DNA of 20,919 bases from positions 1-20,919 of the forward strand of contig DGIT01000030.1 in NCBI GenBank assembly GCA_002386465.1, read 5' to 3'. A program made the position numbers and the translations under genes. Shown here piece by piece: positions 14,083 through 20,919 of the stretch. The notes beneath the pieces were generated by a model. That model saw only the letters and a list, made by a program, of their open reading frames with translations, was not told the origin of the DNA and ran no database searches. Position 1 is the first letter of the stretch. Every line of letters starts with the position of its first letter. Source of the stretch: Burkholderiales bacterium UBA4615. Lineage in GTDB: Bacteria > Pseudomonadota > Gammaproteobacteria > Burkholderiales > Burkholderiaceae_E.

Positions 14083-14084
14083 CA
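14049..14084 (-). repeat. 18-bp tandem duplication spanning the helicase start codon
   Basis: Two adjacent 18-base units (14049-14066 and 14067-14084) differ at one position. Each contains an ATG in the helicase frame, so the protein starts MTPTAL-MTLTA and may begin at either. Such duplications arise by replication slippage. Confidence 0.85.
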
Positions 14085-14090
14085 GCCAGT

Positions 14091-14120
14091 TTTACACGGC
14101 CCAGGCCAATGCTCTAGGCT
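14091..14120 (+). promoter_or_regulatory. Weak sigma-70 promoter candidate before the dehydrogenase operon
   Basis: TTTACA (14091-14096) and TAGGCT (14115-14120) are 18 bases apart and keep the most conserved -10 positions (T, A and final T). They lie in the 86-base gap before the dehydrogenase gene, about 50 bases from its ATG. The match is modest and could be chance. Confidence 0.3.
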
Positions 14121-14168
14121 GCGCCACCGCGATGCCCCACGGCATGGCGTCACTGAACGGAGATCGGC

Positions 14169-15053
14169 ATGTCATTCACCATCGGTTTCATCGGCCTGGG
14201 CGCCATGGGCAGTCTCATGGCCGACAACCTGCTGCAAGCCGGCCACACCCTGCGCGTCTGGAACCGCACGCCAGCACGTTGCAACCCTCTGGTCGCAGGT
14301 GGCGCACAGGCCTTCGCTAGCCCGGCACAGGCCGCGCAAGGGGCGGACTTCGTGGTCTCGATGGTGGCCGATGACGCCGCCACCGCCGAAGTGATGCTGG
14401 GCGCCGGCGGCGTGCTGGAAACCTTTCGCGGACAAGCCATCATCGATTGCAGCACCAACAGCCCGGCGATGGCACGCCGCGTGGCGCAGGCTGCGTCAGC
14501 ACATCACACGGCGTATCTTGATGCGCCGGTCTCGGGCAGCCTGGCGCAAGCCCGCGGGCGCGAGCTGGTGTTCATGGTGGGCGGGGACGCACAGGCGGTC
14601 GCGGCAGCCACGCCGCTCTTCGAGGCCATGGGCCGCATGGTCCGGCACATGGGCGAATCCGGCAGCGGCGCAACCGTCAAGCTGATCAACAACATGATGT
14701 CGGGCACAGTGAATGCGGCGATTGCGGAAGCGGTATCGGTGGCCGAGGCCGCCGGACTGGACGTGATGAAGGTCGGCGAACTGCTGGCAGAAGGCGCAGC
14801 CGGCTGCCGGCTGATGAAGACCAAGATCCCGAAAATCGCAGCGCGCGATTTCTCGCCGCAGTTTCAGCTCGGACTGATGGACAAGGATTTACGCTACTTC
14901 CTGGACATGGCCCGGGAGCTCGATCGCCCGGTGCCGATGGCCAGCGCTGCCAGGCACCAGATGCAGTCGGCACGACTGGCGGGGCTGGGCACACAGGACG
15001 TAAGCGCCGTGTTTGCCGCGTTCGGTGGCCAGGCCCCGGCACCAAAGAAGTGA
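14169..15053 (+). CDS. NAD(P)-dependent beta-hydroxyacid dehydrogenase (3-hydroxyisobutyrate dehydrogenase family)
   Basis: This 294-residue enzyme oxidises or reduces a short beta-hydroxyacid, as do 3-hydroxyisobutyrate dehydrogenase and tartronate semialdehyde reductase. The Rossmann loop is GFIGLGAMG (6-14). The substrate loop DAPVSGS (118-124) and catalytic lysine in GATVKLINN (Lys171, Asn175) are intact, and the C-terminal helical domain ends with a typical DVSAVFAAFGG. Length is normal. GGAG precedes the ATG by 7 bases. It is followed at 75 bases by a PEP mutase-family lyase and then a permease, so the three may be one operon for a branched or hydroxylated C4-C5 acid (inference). The specific substrate cannot be assigned. 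Confidence 0.92.
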   Translation: MSFTIGFIGLGAMGSLMADNLLQAGHTLRVWNRTPARCNPLVAGGAQAFASPAQAAQGADFVVSMVADDAATAEVMLGAGGVLETFRGQAIIDCSTNSPAMARRVAQAASAHHTAYLDAPVSGSLAQARGRELVFMVGGDAQAVAAATPLFEAMGRMVRHMGESGSGATVKLINNMMSGTVNAAIAEAVSVAEAAGLDVMKVGELLAEGAAGCRLMKTKIPKIAARDFSPQFQLGLMDKDLRYFLDMARELDRPVPMASAARHQMQSARLAGLGTQDVSAVFAAFGGQAPAPKK

Positions 15054-15128
15054 TCCGCTGAGTTGCCGGGCGGGCTGCATCACCGCCATGATGCCTTCAG
15101 CGATTCGCATTCATCCCAGGAGACCGTC

Positions 15129-16007
15129 ATGACACACGCCGCCCGGCTCAGACAACTGTTGCAAGGTCCGCGCATGCTCGTGGCACCCGGTGCCTATGAC
15201 GCGATTTCTGCGCTGACCATTCAGCAGGCGGGCTTCGAGCTGGCCTACATGACCGGCTCGGGTACGGCCGCCTCCCTGGGCTTTCCTGATCTGGGCCTGA
15301 TCACCATGACCGAGATGGTCGAGAACGCAGCACGCATCGCGCGCACGGTGGACATTCCCCTGATTGCCGATGCGGACACGGGCTATGGCAATGAGTTGAA
15401 CGTGACCCGCACCGTGCGCGAGTACGAATCGCGCAATGTCGCCGGGCTGCACATTGAAGATCAGGTGGCTCCCAAACGATGCGGACACCTCGACGGCAAG
15501 GAAATCGTTTCGCGCGAAGAGTTTGTCACCAAGATCCGCGCTGCCGTTCAGGCGCGACGCTCGCCCGACTTCCTCATCATCGCGCGTACCGACTCACGGG
15601 CTGTGGCAGGGCTGGATGAGGCCGTGGCCCGAGCCCGCGCCGCCTTGGCTGCCGGCGCCGACATGGCCTTCGTGGAAGCCGCGCAATCGCTCGAAGAAGT
15701 GGCCGCCATCCCACGCCTGGTGAACGGTCCCTGTCTGCTCAATCTGGTCGCGGGCGGCAAGACCCCCTCGGTGGGCTTCGATGAAGCACAGGACATGGGC
15801 TATCGGCTCACGATTCTCCCGGGCCTGCTGTTTCGCAATGCCATCGCGACTTTCGATCGGGTGCTGGGCGAGGTGAAAGCCAACCGTCGGATGGGCAGCA
15901 TCCCGGGTGCCGACAATGTCAAGGGCGGGTTCCAGCGGTTCGGGATGGATGAATGGAATGCCATTCGCGACCAGGCTGCAGCATCCATGGCTTCACAGCG
16001 ACCATGA
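15129..16007 (+). CDS. Isocitrate lyase / PEP mutase superfamily C-C lyase
   Basis: This 292-residue TIM-barrel enzyme is of the methylisocitrate lyase, dimethylmalate lyase and oxaloacetate decarboxylase group. It shows VAPGAYDAISAL (18-29), the Mg2+-binding DADTGYG (81-87, Asp81 and Asp83), HIEDQ (108-112), and KRCGH (116-120) with the lyase cysteine Cys118; the cysteine favours a lyase over a PEP mutase. Later parts are IIARTDSRAV and the fairly conserved AGADMAFVEA. AGGAG is 5-7 bases before the ATG, which sets the start. The expected reaction is retro-aldol cleavage or decarboxylation of a 2-hydroxy or 2-methyl dicarboxylic acid. The upstream dehydrogenase may act on the same carbon skeleton. 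The exact substrate is unknown. Confidence 0.92.
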   Translation: MTHAARLRQLLQGPRMLVAPGAYDAISALTIQQAGFELAYMTGSGTAASLGFPDLGLITMTEMVENAARIARTVDIPLIADADTGYGNELNVTRTVREYESRNVAGLHIEDQVAPKRCGHLDGKEIVSREEFVTKIRAAVQARRSPDFLIIARTDSRAVAGLDEAVARARAALAAGADMAFVEAAQSLEEVAAIPRLVNGPCLLNLVAGGKTPSVGFDEAQDMGYRLTILPGLLFRNAIATFDRVLGEVKANRRMGSIPGADNVKGGFQRFGMDEWNAIRDQAAASMASQRP

Positions 16008-16014
16008 TCCGCGC

Positions 16015-16908
16015 ATGACCATCGAACCCTGGTACTGGATTGCATTCACGCTCGTGGCCGCGGTCCTGCAGACCGGCCGCAATGCCACCCAGCGCGGCCT
16101 CACCGACAACCTCGGCACGCTCGGCGCGACCATGGTGCGCTTCGTGTTCGGGCTGCCCTTCGGGCTCTTCTTTCTGGCGGTCGTGCTCGCAGTCAGCCAG
16201 GCGGATCTGCCGCGCTTCAATGCGGGCACCTGGGCATGGGCCACGGCGGCGGGCCTGGCTCAAATCGCAGCCACCTTTCTCATGCTCGCCGCCATGCGCG
16301 AAAAATCGTTCGTGGTCGCCACCGCACTCACCAAGTTCGAGCCGGTGTGGGTCGCAGTCTTCGGCCTCGTATTCCTGGCCGATGCGATCGGCCCGGCATT
16401 GCTGCTGGCTATCGCCGCAGCCACCGCCGGCGTGGTGGTCATGTCGTGGCCGGTACAAGGGGTGCAGTGGTCGCCGCGTCCGGTCATCCTGGGTCTGGCC
16501 TCAGGCGCCGGCTTCGGCGTTGCCGCGATCGGCTTTCGCGGTGCGATTCGTACGCTCGATGCACCCTCCTTCGTGGTGGCAGCCAGTTCGGTACTGGCAC
16601 TGGGGCTGTGCATCCAGAGCGCAGTGCTGGTGGGGTACATGCTCTGGCGTGACCGGCCGCTGCTGGCCAATCTTGCGCGCAATTGGCGCACGTCGATGGT
16701 CGCAGGCGGCCTGGGCGCCGCCGCATCACAGGGCTGGTTTCTGGCGTTTGCGGTGGAGAGCGCCGCCCGTGTGCGCACGCTGGCGCTCGTCGAAATTTTC
16801 TTTGCGCAGCTGGTCTCGCGCCGGCTGTTCAGTCAGCAGAACAGTCGGCGCGAGTGGGTCGGCATGGGGCTGCTGATCGTCGGGGTGATCCTGGTCCTGC
16901 AGTCCTGA
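16015..16908 (+). CDS. EamA/DMT-type membrane permease
   Basis: This 297-residue membrane protein has about ten hydrophobic helices in two repeats, as in drug/metabolite (EamA) transporters. The first half ends with FEPVWVAVFGLVFLADAIGP and the second with LVEIFFAQLVSRRLFSQQ, the paired EamA hallmarks of a late helix followed by a basic loop. The ATG at 16015 begins 7 bases after the lyase stop; the upstream in-frame extension overlaps the lyase and is rejected. It probably moves a metabolite across the inner membrane. Co-transcription with the dehydrogenase and lyase suggests their substrate or product, but the ligand is not shown by sequence. Confidence 0.9.
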   Translation: MTIEPWYWIAFTLVAAVLQTGRNATQRGLTDNLGTLGATMVRFVFGLPFGLFFLAVVLAVSQADLPRFNAGTWAWATAAGLAQIAATFLMLAAMREKSFVVATALTKFEPVWVAVFGLVFLADAIGPALLLAIAAATAGVVVMSWPVQGVQWSPRPVILGLASGAGFGVAAIGFRGAIRTLDAPSFVVAASSVLALGLCIQSAVLVGYMLWRDRPLLANLARNWRTSMVAGGLGAAASQGWFLAFAVESAARVRTLALVEIFFAQLVSRRLFSQQNSRREWVGMGLLIVGVILVLQS

Positions 16909-16941
16909 CCAACCTAAGGCTGCATCGCGCGGCCCCGAACC

Positions 16942-17784
16942 TTACTGCACGGGCTGCCCTGCCTTGTGGCGACGCCCGACCAGGAAGGTATACCCCTCGG
17001 GCCCATACACCTCGCTGTGCAGCACACCCGCAGGCACGTCCACGATATCGCCCGGACGATAGGTGCGGGCCTCGCCGTTGCACGTGATCGTCACCTCGCC
17101 GGCCGACACCTGCGCCAGCACGTCAAAGTCATGCGTGTGCTCAGGCACCACTAGATTGGGCGCGATGCGCTTGATCTCGGTATCGAGATAGCCCTCGCGC
17201 TTTAGCCGTGCCTCGAAGCTTGCGCGATCCATCTGGTCGGGCGCGGGTGTGTTCGGGCCGTCGTAGAAGCTCGGAAACCGCACCTTGACCCAGTCCCCCT
17301 GCGATGACCACGCAATGCAGCTGTTCAGCAGCACCGGCTTTTTCTGCGGCGCGCTGCTGTAGGTCTGATGACGCGCTTCCCGCATCGACTGAAAAGCCAC
17401 CGTGGCCATCTGCTGCAGCATCTCGCGGATATGCGTGCAGGACTCATCGGGACCGAGGCGCTCTGCGACCGCTTTGGTGAATCCCTTGCGAATGGACAGA
17501 CCGACGAGCCGGGAAAAGTTGACTGCGCCCTGCTGGCAGACCTGGTGCGGATGGGCCGCAGCACGGGCCTGGAGCCCATGGATGATGCCGTCAGCGTCGA
17601 CCGTCATGGTCACGTGCATGTCGTGCATCGGCTCGCCTGCATTGAGCGAGCCACCCGGCCAATTGGTCATGCGGTAATGCTTGACGTCGGTCAGGCGGGC
17701 ATCGACATCGAAAAGTCCGTCATCGCGGGCGAAGCCGTCGAGCTGAATGGTGCGTGAATGAAGCGGTGTACGTTGGACAGTCAT
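16942..17784 (-). CDS. DUF2889 domain fused to a C-terminal cupin
   Basis: This 280-residue protein joins two domains. Residues about 10-145 fit DUF2889: FARDDGLFDVDARLTDVKHY, then PMHDMHVTMTVD, CQQGAVNFSRLVGLSIRKGF and SCTHIREMLQQMATVAFQS. Residues about 185-272 form a single cupin: LVVPEHTHDFDVLAQVSAGE (His216, His218) and GDIVDVPAGVLH (His256), probably a metal site; the usual glutamate of motif 1 is not obvious and Asp221 may take its place. Joining segment YSSAPQKKPVLLNSCIAWSS is in frame with no stop, so the fusion is seen directly. DUF2889 has no settled function. The gene lies 43 bases downstream of the DUF2242 lipoprotein gene on the same strand, near the acyl-CoA dehydrogenase pair. 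A sensor or binding role for a small ligand is only a guess. Confidence 0.85.
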   Translation of the reverse strand: MTVQRTPLHSRTIQLDGFARDDGLFDVDARLTDVKHYRMTNWPGGSLNAGEPMHDMHVTMTVDADGIIHGLQARAAAHPHQVCQQGAVNFSRLVGLSIRKGFTKAVAERLGPDESCTHIREMLQQMATVAFQSMREARHQTYSSAPQKKPVLLNSCIAWSSQGDWVKVRFPSFYDGPNTPAPDQMDRASFEARLKREGYLDTEIKRIAPNLVVPEHTHDFDVLAQVSAGEVTITCNGEARTYRPGDIVDVPAGVLHSEVYGPEGYTFLVGRRHKAGQPVQ

Positions 17785-17827
17785 GTGCAGTGTGTTCTCC
17801 CTGCACGCATTGAATCATGCCTGCAGG

Positions 17828-18406
17828 TCAGTCGAGGCCTTTCTGGGTGGCAAGAATGCTCTCGACCAGATCGAAAAAGCGCTCATAGAACGCGCCATCC
17901 GGGATGGTTTCACTCGCCACCTTGATCAGCGCCTCGCTGCTTTGCGAGACCGGCACCGAGATGGAGCCGAAGGGAGCGACCCCGACGCTGGCCGAGGTAC
18001 TCGACTTCTTGAGGGCGTACCGGTCCTGCACGGCGTTCACGAAGGCCATGGTGGTCGGCGCATTGCGAGAAGACGGCGCGCACACAACCGTGAAGTCGAT
18101 CTGCACATGGGTGTCGCCCTCGGGCTGGAAGCGCTTGTGCCCCTGGACCTGATCGCTTGTGCCAGCGGGTGCCGGCTGTGCCGCATAACCCTGACTGAGC
18201 AGGGCGCGTCGCGCGGCATTGCAGGTGTCGGCGGGCGAGGCGACGAACTCGCGCGAGAACCTCGAGCGCACATCGAAAGACTCGCGCTCATAGACCGGCA
18301 CGGGCTTGGGCAGGATGCTGCGGGTGCCGCACCCCGCCACCAGCGCGCACACCAGCAGCGCCATCACTGGAGCAACGAGGTTGAAGCGCTGAACAGGTTG
18401 TGTCAT
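17828..18406 (-). CDS. DUF2242-family lipoprotein
   Basis: This 192-residue protein begins with a lipoprotein signal peptide: a basic start, a hydrophobic core (LVAPVMALLVCALVAGC) and the lipobox LVAGC with Cys26, so it is expected to be lipid-anchored. The mature part (ERESFDVRSRFSREFVASPADTCNAARRALLSQGY, in two pieces, and ALIKVASETIPDGAFYERFFDLVE) resembles DUF2242 lipoproteins of betaproteobacteria. Function is unknown. The ATG at 18404-18406 gives the best signal peptide; the frame reaches a GTG at 18430. It lies 32 bases after the second acyl-CoA dehydrogenase gene, so could belong to that transcript, although a lipoprotein has no obvious role there. Confidence 0.82.
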   Translation of the reverse strand: MTQPVQRFNLVAPVMALLVCALVAGCGTRSILPKPVPVYERESFDVRSRFSREFVASPADTCNAARRALLSQGYAAQPAPAGTSDQVQGHKRFQPEGDTHVQIDFTVVCAPSSRNAPTTMAFVNAVQDRYALKKSSTSASVGVAPFGSISVPVSQSSEALIKVASETIPDGAFYERFFDLVESILATQKGLD

Positions 18407-18438
18407 GGGTTGAATGGTGTGCAGTGCCACTCAGCGCG

Positions 18439-19644
18439 TCAGCTCAGCAGCTCGCGCGCAATGATTTCGCGCTGAATTTCGGAAGTGCCGCCAAAGATCG
18501 TGTAGGCCCGCGCGTTGAGATACTGCGCCACGATCGGTCGGGCCGCATCCTCCAGACCGGCCTCGGAATCGTGCGCATCCATGGGCCGCATCGATTCCCA
18601 GGCCAGCGCATCGGCGCCCAGCAGACGCATGCCCAGCCTGGTGATGGACTGGTGGATTTCGCTCCAGCGCAGCTTGAGCATCGACGACACCGTGGAGCCC
18701 GGGTTCTGGCCAAGCGTCATGGTCGCCAGGATACGCAGCTCGGTAGCTTCGAGCGCGTCGATGTCCAGTTCAATCTGGGACAGCGCCAGCGAAGCGTCGG
18801 GGTCAGCCGCAATCACGTCGGCATCGGCCAGGCGCGTCAGGCGTTCATAGGCACCGCGCAGTCGACCCGAGGACATCGCGCCGCCGCGCTCAAACTCAAG
18901 CAGGTACTTGGCAATGGTCCAGCCCTGCCCTTCCTCGCCCACACGGGCCTCGAGCGGCACCCGCACATCGTCGAAGAACACCTGATTGACTTCGTGATCG
19001 CCGCTGACACTGCGGATCGGCCGGATCGTGATGCCGGGTGTCTGCATGTCGATCAGCAGAAAGCTGATGCCCTCATGCTTCTTGACGGTTTCGTCGCCGG
19101 TGCGCACCAGGGCGAACATGCGGTTGGCGTGATGCGCATGGGTCGTCCAGATCTTGCTGCCGTCCACCCGATAGACCTCGGTGCCATCGGCCTCCCGCAC
19201 GCGGCGGGCACGGGTCTTGAGCGAGGCCAGGTCAGAGCCCGATCCCGGTTCGGAATAGCCCTGGCACCAGTAATCGGTGCCGGCCAGGATGCGCGGCAGG
19301 TAATGCGCTTTTTGCTCGGACGTGCCGAAGCGCATGATGACCGGGCCGGCCATGCGCAACCCCAGGGGTGACAGCGCCGGTGCGCCTGCCCGCGCGGTTT
19401 CGGTTTCATAGATCCAGCGCTGGGTCAGACTCCAGCCTGTGCCGCCGTATTCGACTGGCCACAGAGGCGCCACCCAGCCCCGTTCATGCAGCAGCTTGTG
19501 CCAGCGCAGACAGGGCTCAGGGTCCGAGAACACCGAGGTGTTGAGCCGGCTGGCGCGTACCAGGTCGGGAGTGAGATGGGTCTTGAGAAAGGTATGCAGC
19601 TCGGCGCGAAAGGCCTGGTCCTCAGGGGTCAGCGTGACGTTCAT
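18439..19644 (-). CDS. Acyl-CoA dehydrogenase (subunit with canonical C-terminal motif)
   Basis: This 401-residue FAD enzyme should introduce a double bond between C2 and C3 of an acyl-CoA. It begins MNVTLTPEDQAFRAELHTFL, contains the FAD/substrate stretch YSEPGSGSDLASLKT and KIWTTHAHHANRMF, and ends with YTIFGGTSEIQREIIARELL, where the conserved GGTSEIQ precedes the flavin contacts. Length is typical. AAGGAG 8 bases before the ATG fixes the start. The ATG overlaps the stop of the upstream acyl-CoA dehydrogenase gene as ATGA, so the two are translationally coupled and may form a heteromer, as known for paired dehydrogenases of steroid and side-chain degradation. The substrate is unknown. Confidence 0.95.
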   Translation of the reverse strand: MNVTLTPEDQAFRAELHTFLKTHLTPDLVRASRLNTSVFSDPEPCLRWHKLLHERGWVAPLWPVEYGGTGWSLTQRWIYETETARAGAPALSPLGLRMAGPVIMRFGTSEQKAHYLPRILAGTDYWCQGYSEPGSGSDLASLKTRARRVREADGTEVYRVDGSKIWTTHAHHANRMFALVRTGDETVKKHEGISFLLIDMQTPGITIRPIRSVSGDHEVNQVFFDDVRVPLEARVGEEGQGWTIAKYLLEFERGGAMSSGRLRGAYERLTRLADADVIAADPDASLALSQIELDIDALEATELRILATMTLGQNPGSTVSSMLKLRWSEIHQSITRLGMRLLGADALAWESMRPMDAHDSEAGLEDAARPIVAQYLNARAYTIFGGTSEIQREIIARELLS

Positions 19645-20762
19645 TTCGAATTCTCCTTGAGTGCAGCACCCGCCGGTCGCAGGGCTGCGTGACGACGCAA
19701 ATGCCATTCCGGCGGGCCGAACATGGCATCAAGCGCCACCTGCCGCTTCAGGAACACCCCCACAGCCAGCTCCTCGGTGACGCCCATGCCGCCATGCAAT
19801 TGAATCGCCTCCTCGCAGACACGACGGGCCAGTGCCCCCACCTTGGCGCGCGTACCGGCCGCCTTGCGAATGCGCGCGGTAGCATCCAGGCTCGGGTCGG
19901 ACAAGGCCTGTACTGCAGACAAGGTCATGGAGCGCGCTTCTTCGCAGGCGATCGACAGGTCTGCCATGCGATGACGCAGCGCCTGATTGACCGCAAGCGG
20001 TTTACCGAACTGCACGCGCGTCTTGAGGTATTCAGCGGTGGCGCGCAACAAGGTACCCATGGCCCCGACCGACTCCGCACAACCGACCACAAGCGCGTCA
20101 TCGCATACCCGCTCGAAGTGGGCTGCATCGGCGCCTGCCAACCGGTCTGATGCGCTCAGGCGCACCCCATCGAGAGCCAGCCGGCACGCCCCCGAGCCAT
20201 CAACGCTCTCGAGCGGGGTTACGGTCACGCCCGGGGCACTGCGCGCGACGACAAAGAGCCCATAGTCCTGTGGGCTTCCGATGGATGCACCCACCACAAA
20301 CGCATCGGCCCACGCACCACCCGCCACCAGATCCTTGCGCCCCGATAGCGTCCAGTCGGCCCCGGCCTGGACCGCACGCGTGGCGAGGGCGCGCGTGCGC
20401 CAGTCGCGGCCACGCTCGATCACCGCAGGTACGATCACCGATTCACCGCGGCCGATTGGCCCCAGCCATTGCTCGCACTGTGCCGCGGTGCCGCAGGTCG
20501 CAAGCAGTCCTGCCGCCTGGACCACTACGGGCAACCAGGGGTCGGTGACCGGCCCGCAGCCGAGCGCCTCGGCCAGCACGCAGGCCTCAGCCAGTCCCTG
20601 ACCCATGCCGCCATGCGCCTCGGGCAGGGTGATCCCCAGCCAGCCGAAATCGGCCATCTGGCGCCACCTAGCTGTGCGATCGGCCTGCCTGGCATCGCCG
20701 GCCACCCAGCGGGCCGCGCTGTCATGCAGCATCTGTTGCTCAGTGCTGTGTTGCAGGCTCAT
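19641..20762 (-). CDS. Acyl-CoA dehydrogenase-family partner subunit
   Basis: This 373-residue protein shares the acyl-CoA dehydrogenase fold: helical N terminus (MADFGWLGITLPEAHGGMG), the middle strand domain (LSGRKDLVAGGAWADAFVV), and the C-terminal helices (TRVQFGKPLAVNQALRHRMAD, and AIQLHGGMGVTEELAVGVFL). Compared with its downstream partner it is shorter and lacks the GTSE motif and a clear YSEPGSGSD segment; as in heteromeric pairs, the partners may split FAD binding and catalysis. Its stop overlaps the next ATG (ATGA). It starts at an ATG at 20760-20762 with GGGAGA a few bases upstream. It is divergent from the truncated gene at 20888, forming a likely beta-oxidation-type block. Confidence 0.94.
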   Translation of the reverse strand: MSLQHSTEQQMLHDSAARWVAGDARQADRTARWRQMADFGWLGITLPEAHGGMGQGLAEACVLAEALGCGPVTDPWLPVVVQAAGLLATCGTAAQCEQWLGPIGRGESVIVPAVIERGRDWRTRALATRAVQAGADWTLSGRKDLVAGGAWADAFVVGASIGSPQDYGLFVVARSAPGVTVTPLESVDGSGACRLALDGVRLSASDRLAGADAAHFERVCDDALVVGCAESVGAMGTLLRATAEYLKTRVQFGKPLAVNQALRHRMADLSIACEEARSMTLSAVQALSDPSLDATARIRKAAGTRAKVGALARRVCEEAIQLHGGMGVTEELAVGVFLKRQVALDAMFGPPEWHLRRHAALRPAGAALKENSK

Positions 20763-20787
20763 CGTAGGGCGTCTCCCGTTGCGCTAA

Positions 20788-20860
20788 ATGATCTGTACAT
20801 GCTCTCGGCCGATCATACCGCCGGGCCGCTGAGCGCGCCCGCACGCCGATCACGGATAAT
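20788..20860. promoter_or_regulatory. Divergent regulatory region between the dehydrogenase pair and the truncated gene
   Basis: The 125-base gap between divergent starts holds two weak signals. An inverted repeat ATGATC-N17-GATCAT (20788-20793 and 20811-20816) could bind a dimeric repressor. GATAAT (20855-20860) is a fair -10 box for the plus-strand gene, 27 bases before its ATG, without a good -35. The stretch between shows nothing else. Confidence 0.25.
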
Positions 20861-20887
20861 CCGCAAACCCACACACAAGGAGACCCC

Positions 20888-20919
20888 ATGGCCCAGCCCA
20901 CCTTCGAGACCCTGCTGTA
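20888..20919 (+). CDS. Start of a gene, possibly enoyl-CoA hydratase (truncated by window end)
   Basis: Only ten full codons are visible (MAQPTFETLL). AAGGAG lies 5 bases or so before the ATG, so the start is convincing. The N terminus resembles enoyl-CoA hydratase/isomerase starts, and the divergent acyl-CoA dehydrogenase pair makes that likely because hydration is the next step after dehydrogenation. Ten residues cannot prove the family. Confidence 0.45.
   Translation, partial: MAQPTFETLL

Overview
The window is GC-rich, densely coded DNA with short intergenic gaps (none above about 130 bases). The mix of YaeQ, a YecA/SEC-C protein, a DUF2242 lipoprotein, DUF2889, Bcr/CflA and OFA-like transporters, and acyl-CoA dehydrogenase/ligase genes suggests a betaproteobacterium, most likely Burkholderiales. 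That placement is inference from gene content and composition. No tRNA, rRNA, CRISPR array, insertion sequence or prophage gene was seen.

Left end (1-3441, minus strand): two Phd/YefM-VapC toxin-antitoxin modules bracket a Bcr/CflA transporter and an amidohydrolase gene. The first toxin runs off the window. The second module appears to be co-transcribed with the transporter, whose GTG start overlaps the toxin stop. The amidohydrolase is broken by an internal deletion with a 10-bp microhomology at the junction. Each antitoxin gene is preceded by an inverted-repeat operator candidate.

Middle (3478-10227): an acyl-CoA ligase gene is divergent from a SxxK serine hydrolase gene. A minus-strand run follows in the order yecA-like/SEC-C protein, OFA-like MFS transporter, then a GrdB-like gene with an in-frame UGA. 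This last gene is the most interesting item. The frame is open for 403 codons except for one TGA at codon 154, in the context U-P-L-C expected of the selenoprotein B (glycine/betaine/sarcosine/D-proline reductase) family. A strong hairpin sits directly downstream with SECIS-like geometry, so the TGA is probably read as selenocysteine. A short plus-strand gene (9700-10227) looks like a degenerate half of a condensation domain.

Right part (10271-20919): yaeQ is divergent from a zinc-less MDR quinone oxidoreductase, followed by a convergent UvrD/Rep-family helicase. A plus-strand run then holds a beta-hydroxyacid dehydrogenase, an isocitrate lyase/PEP mutase family C-C lyase and an EamA permease, suggesting catabolism of a branched or hydroxylated organic acid. 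A minus-strand run holds two acyl-CoA dehydrogenase subunits (ATGA overlap), a DUF2242 lipoprotein and a DUF2889-cupin fusion. The first ten codons of a divergent gene, perhaps enoyl-CoA hydratase, close the window. Together with the ligase this points to acyl-CoA-based organic acid degradation, substrate unknown.
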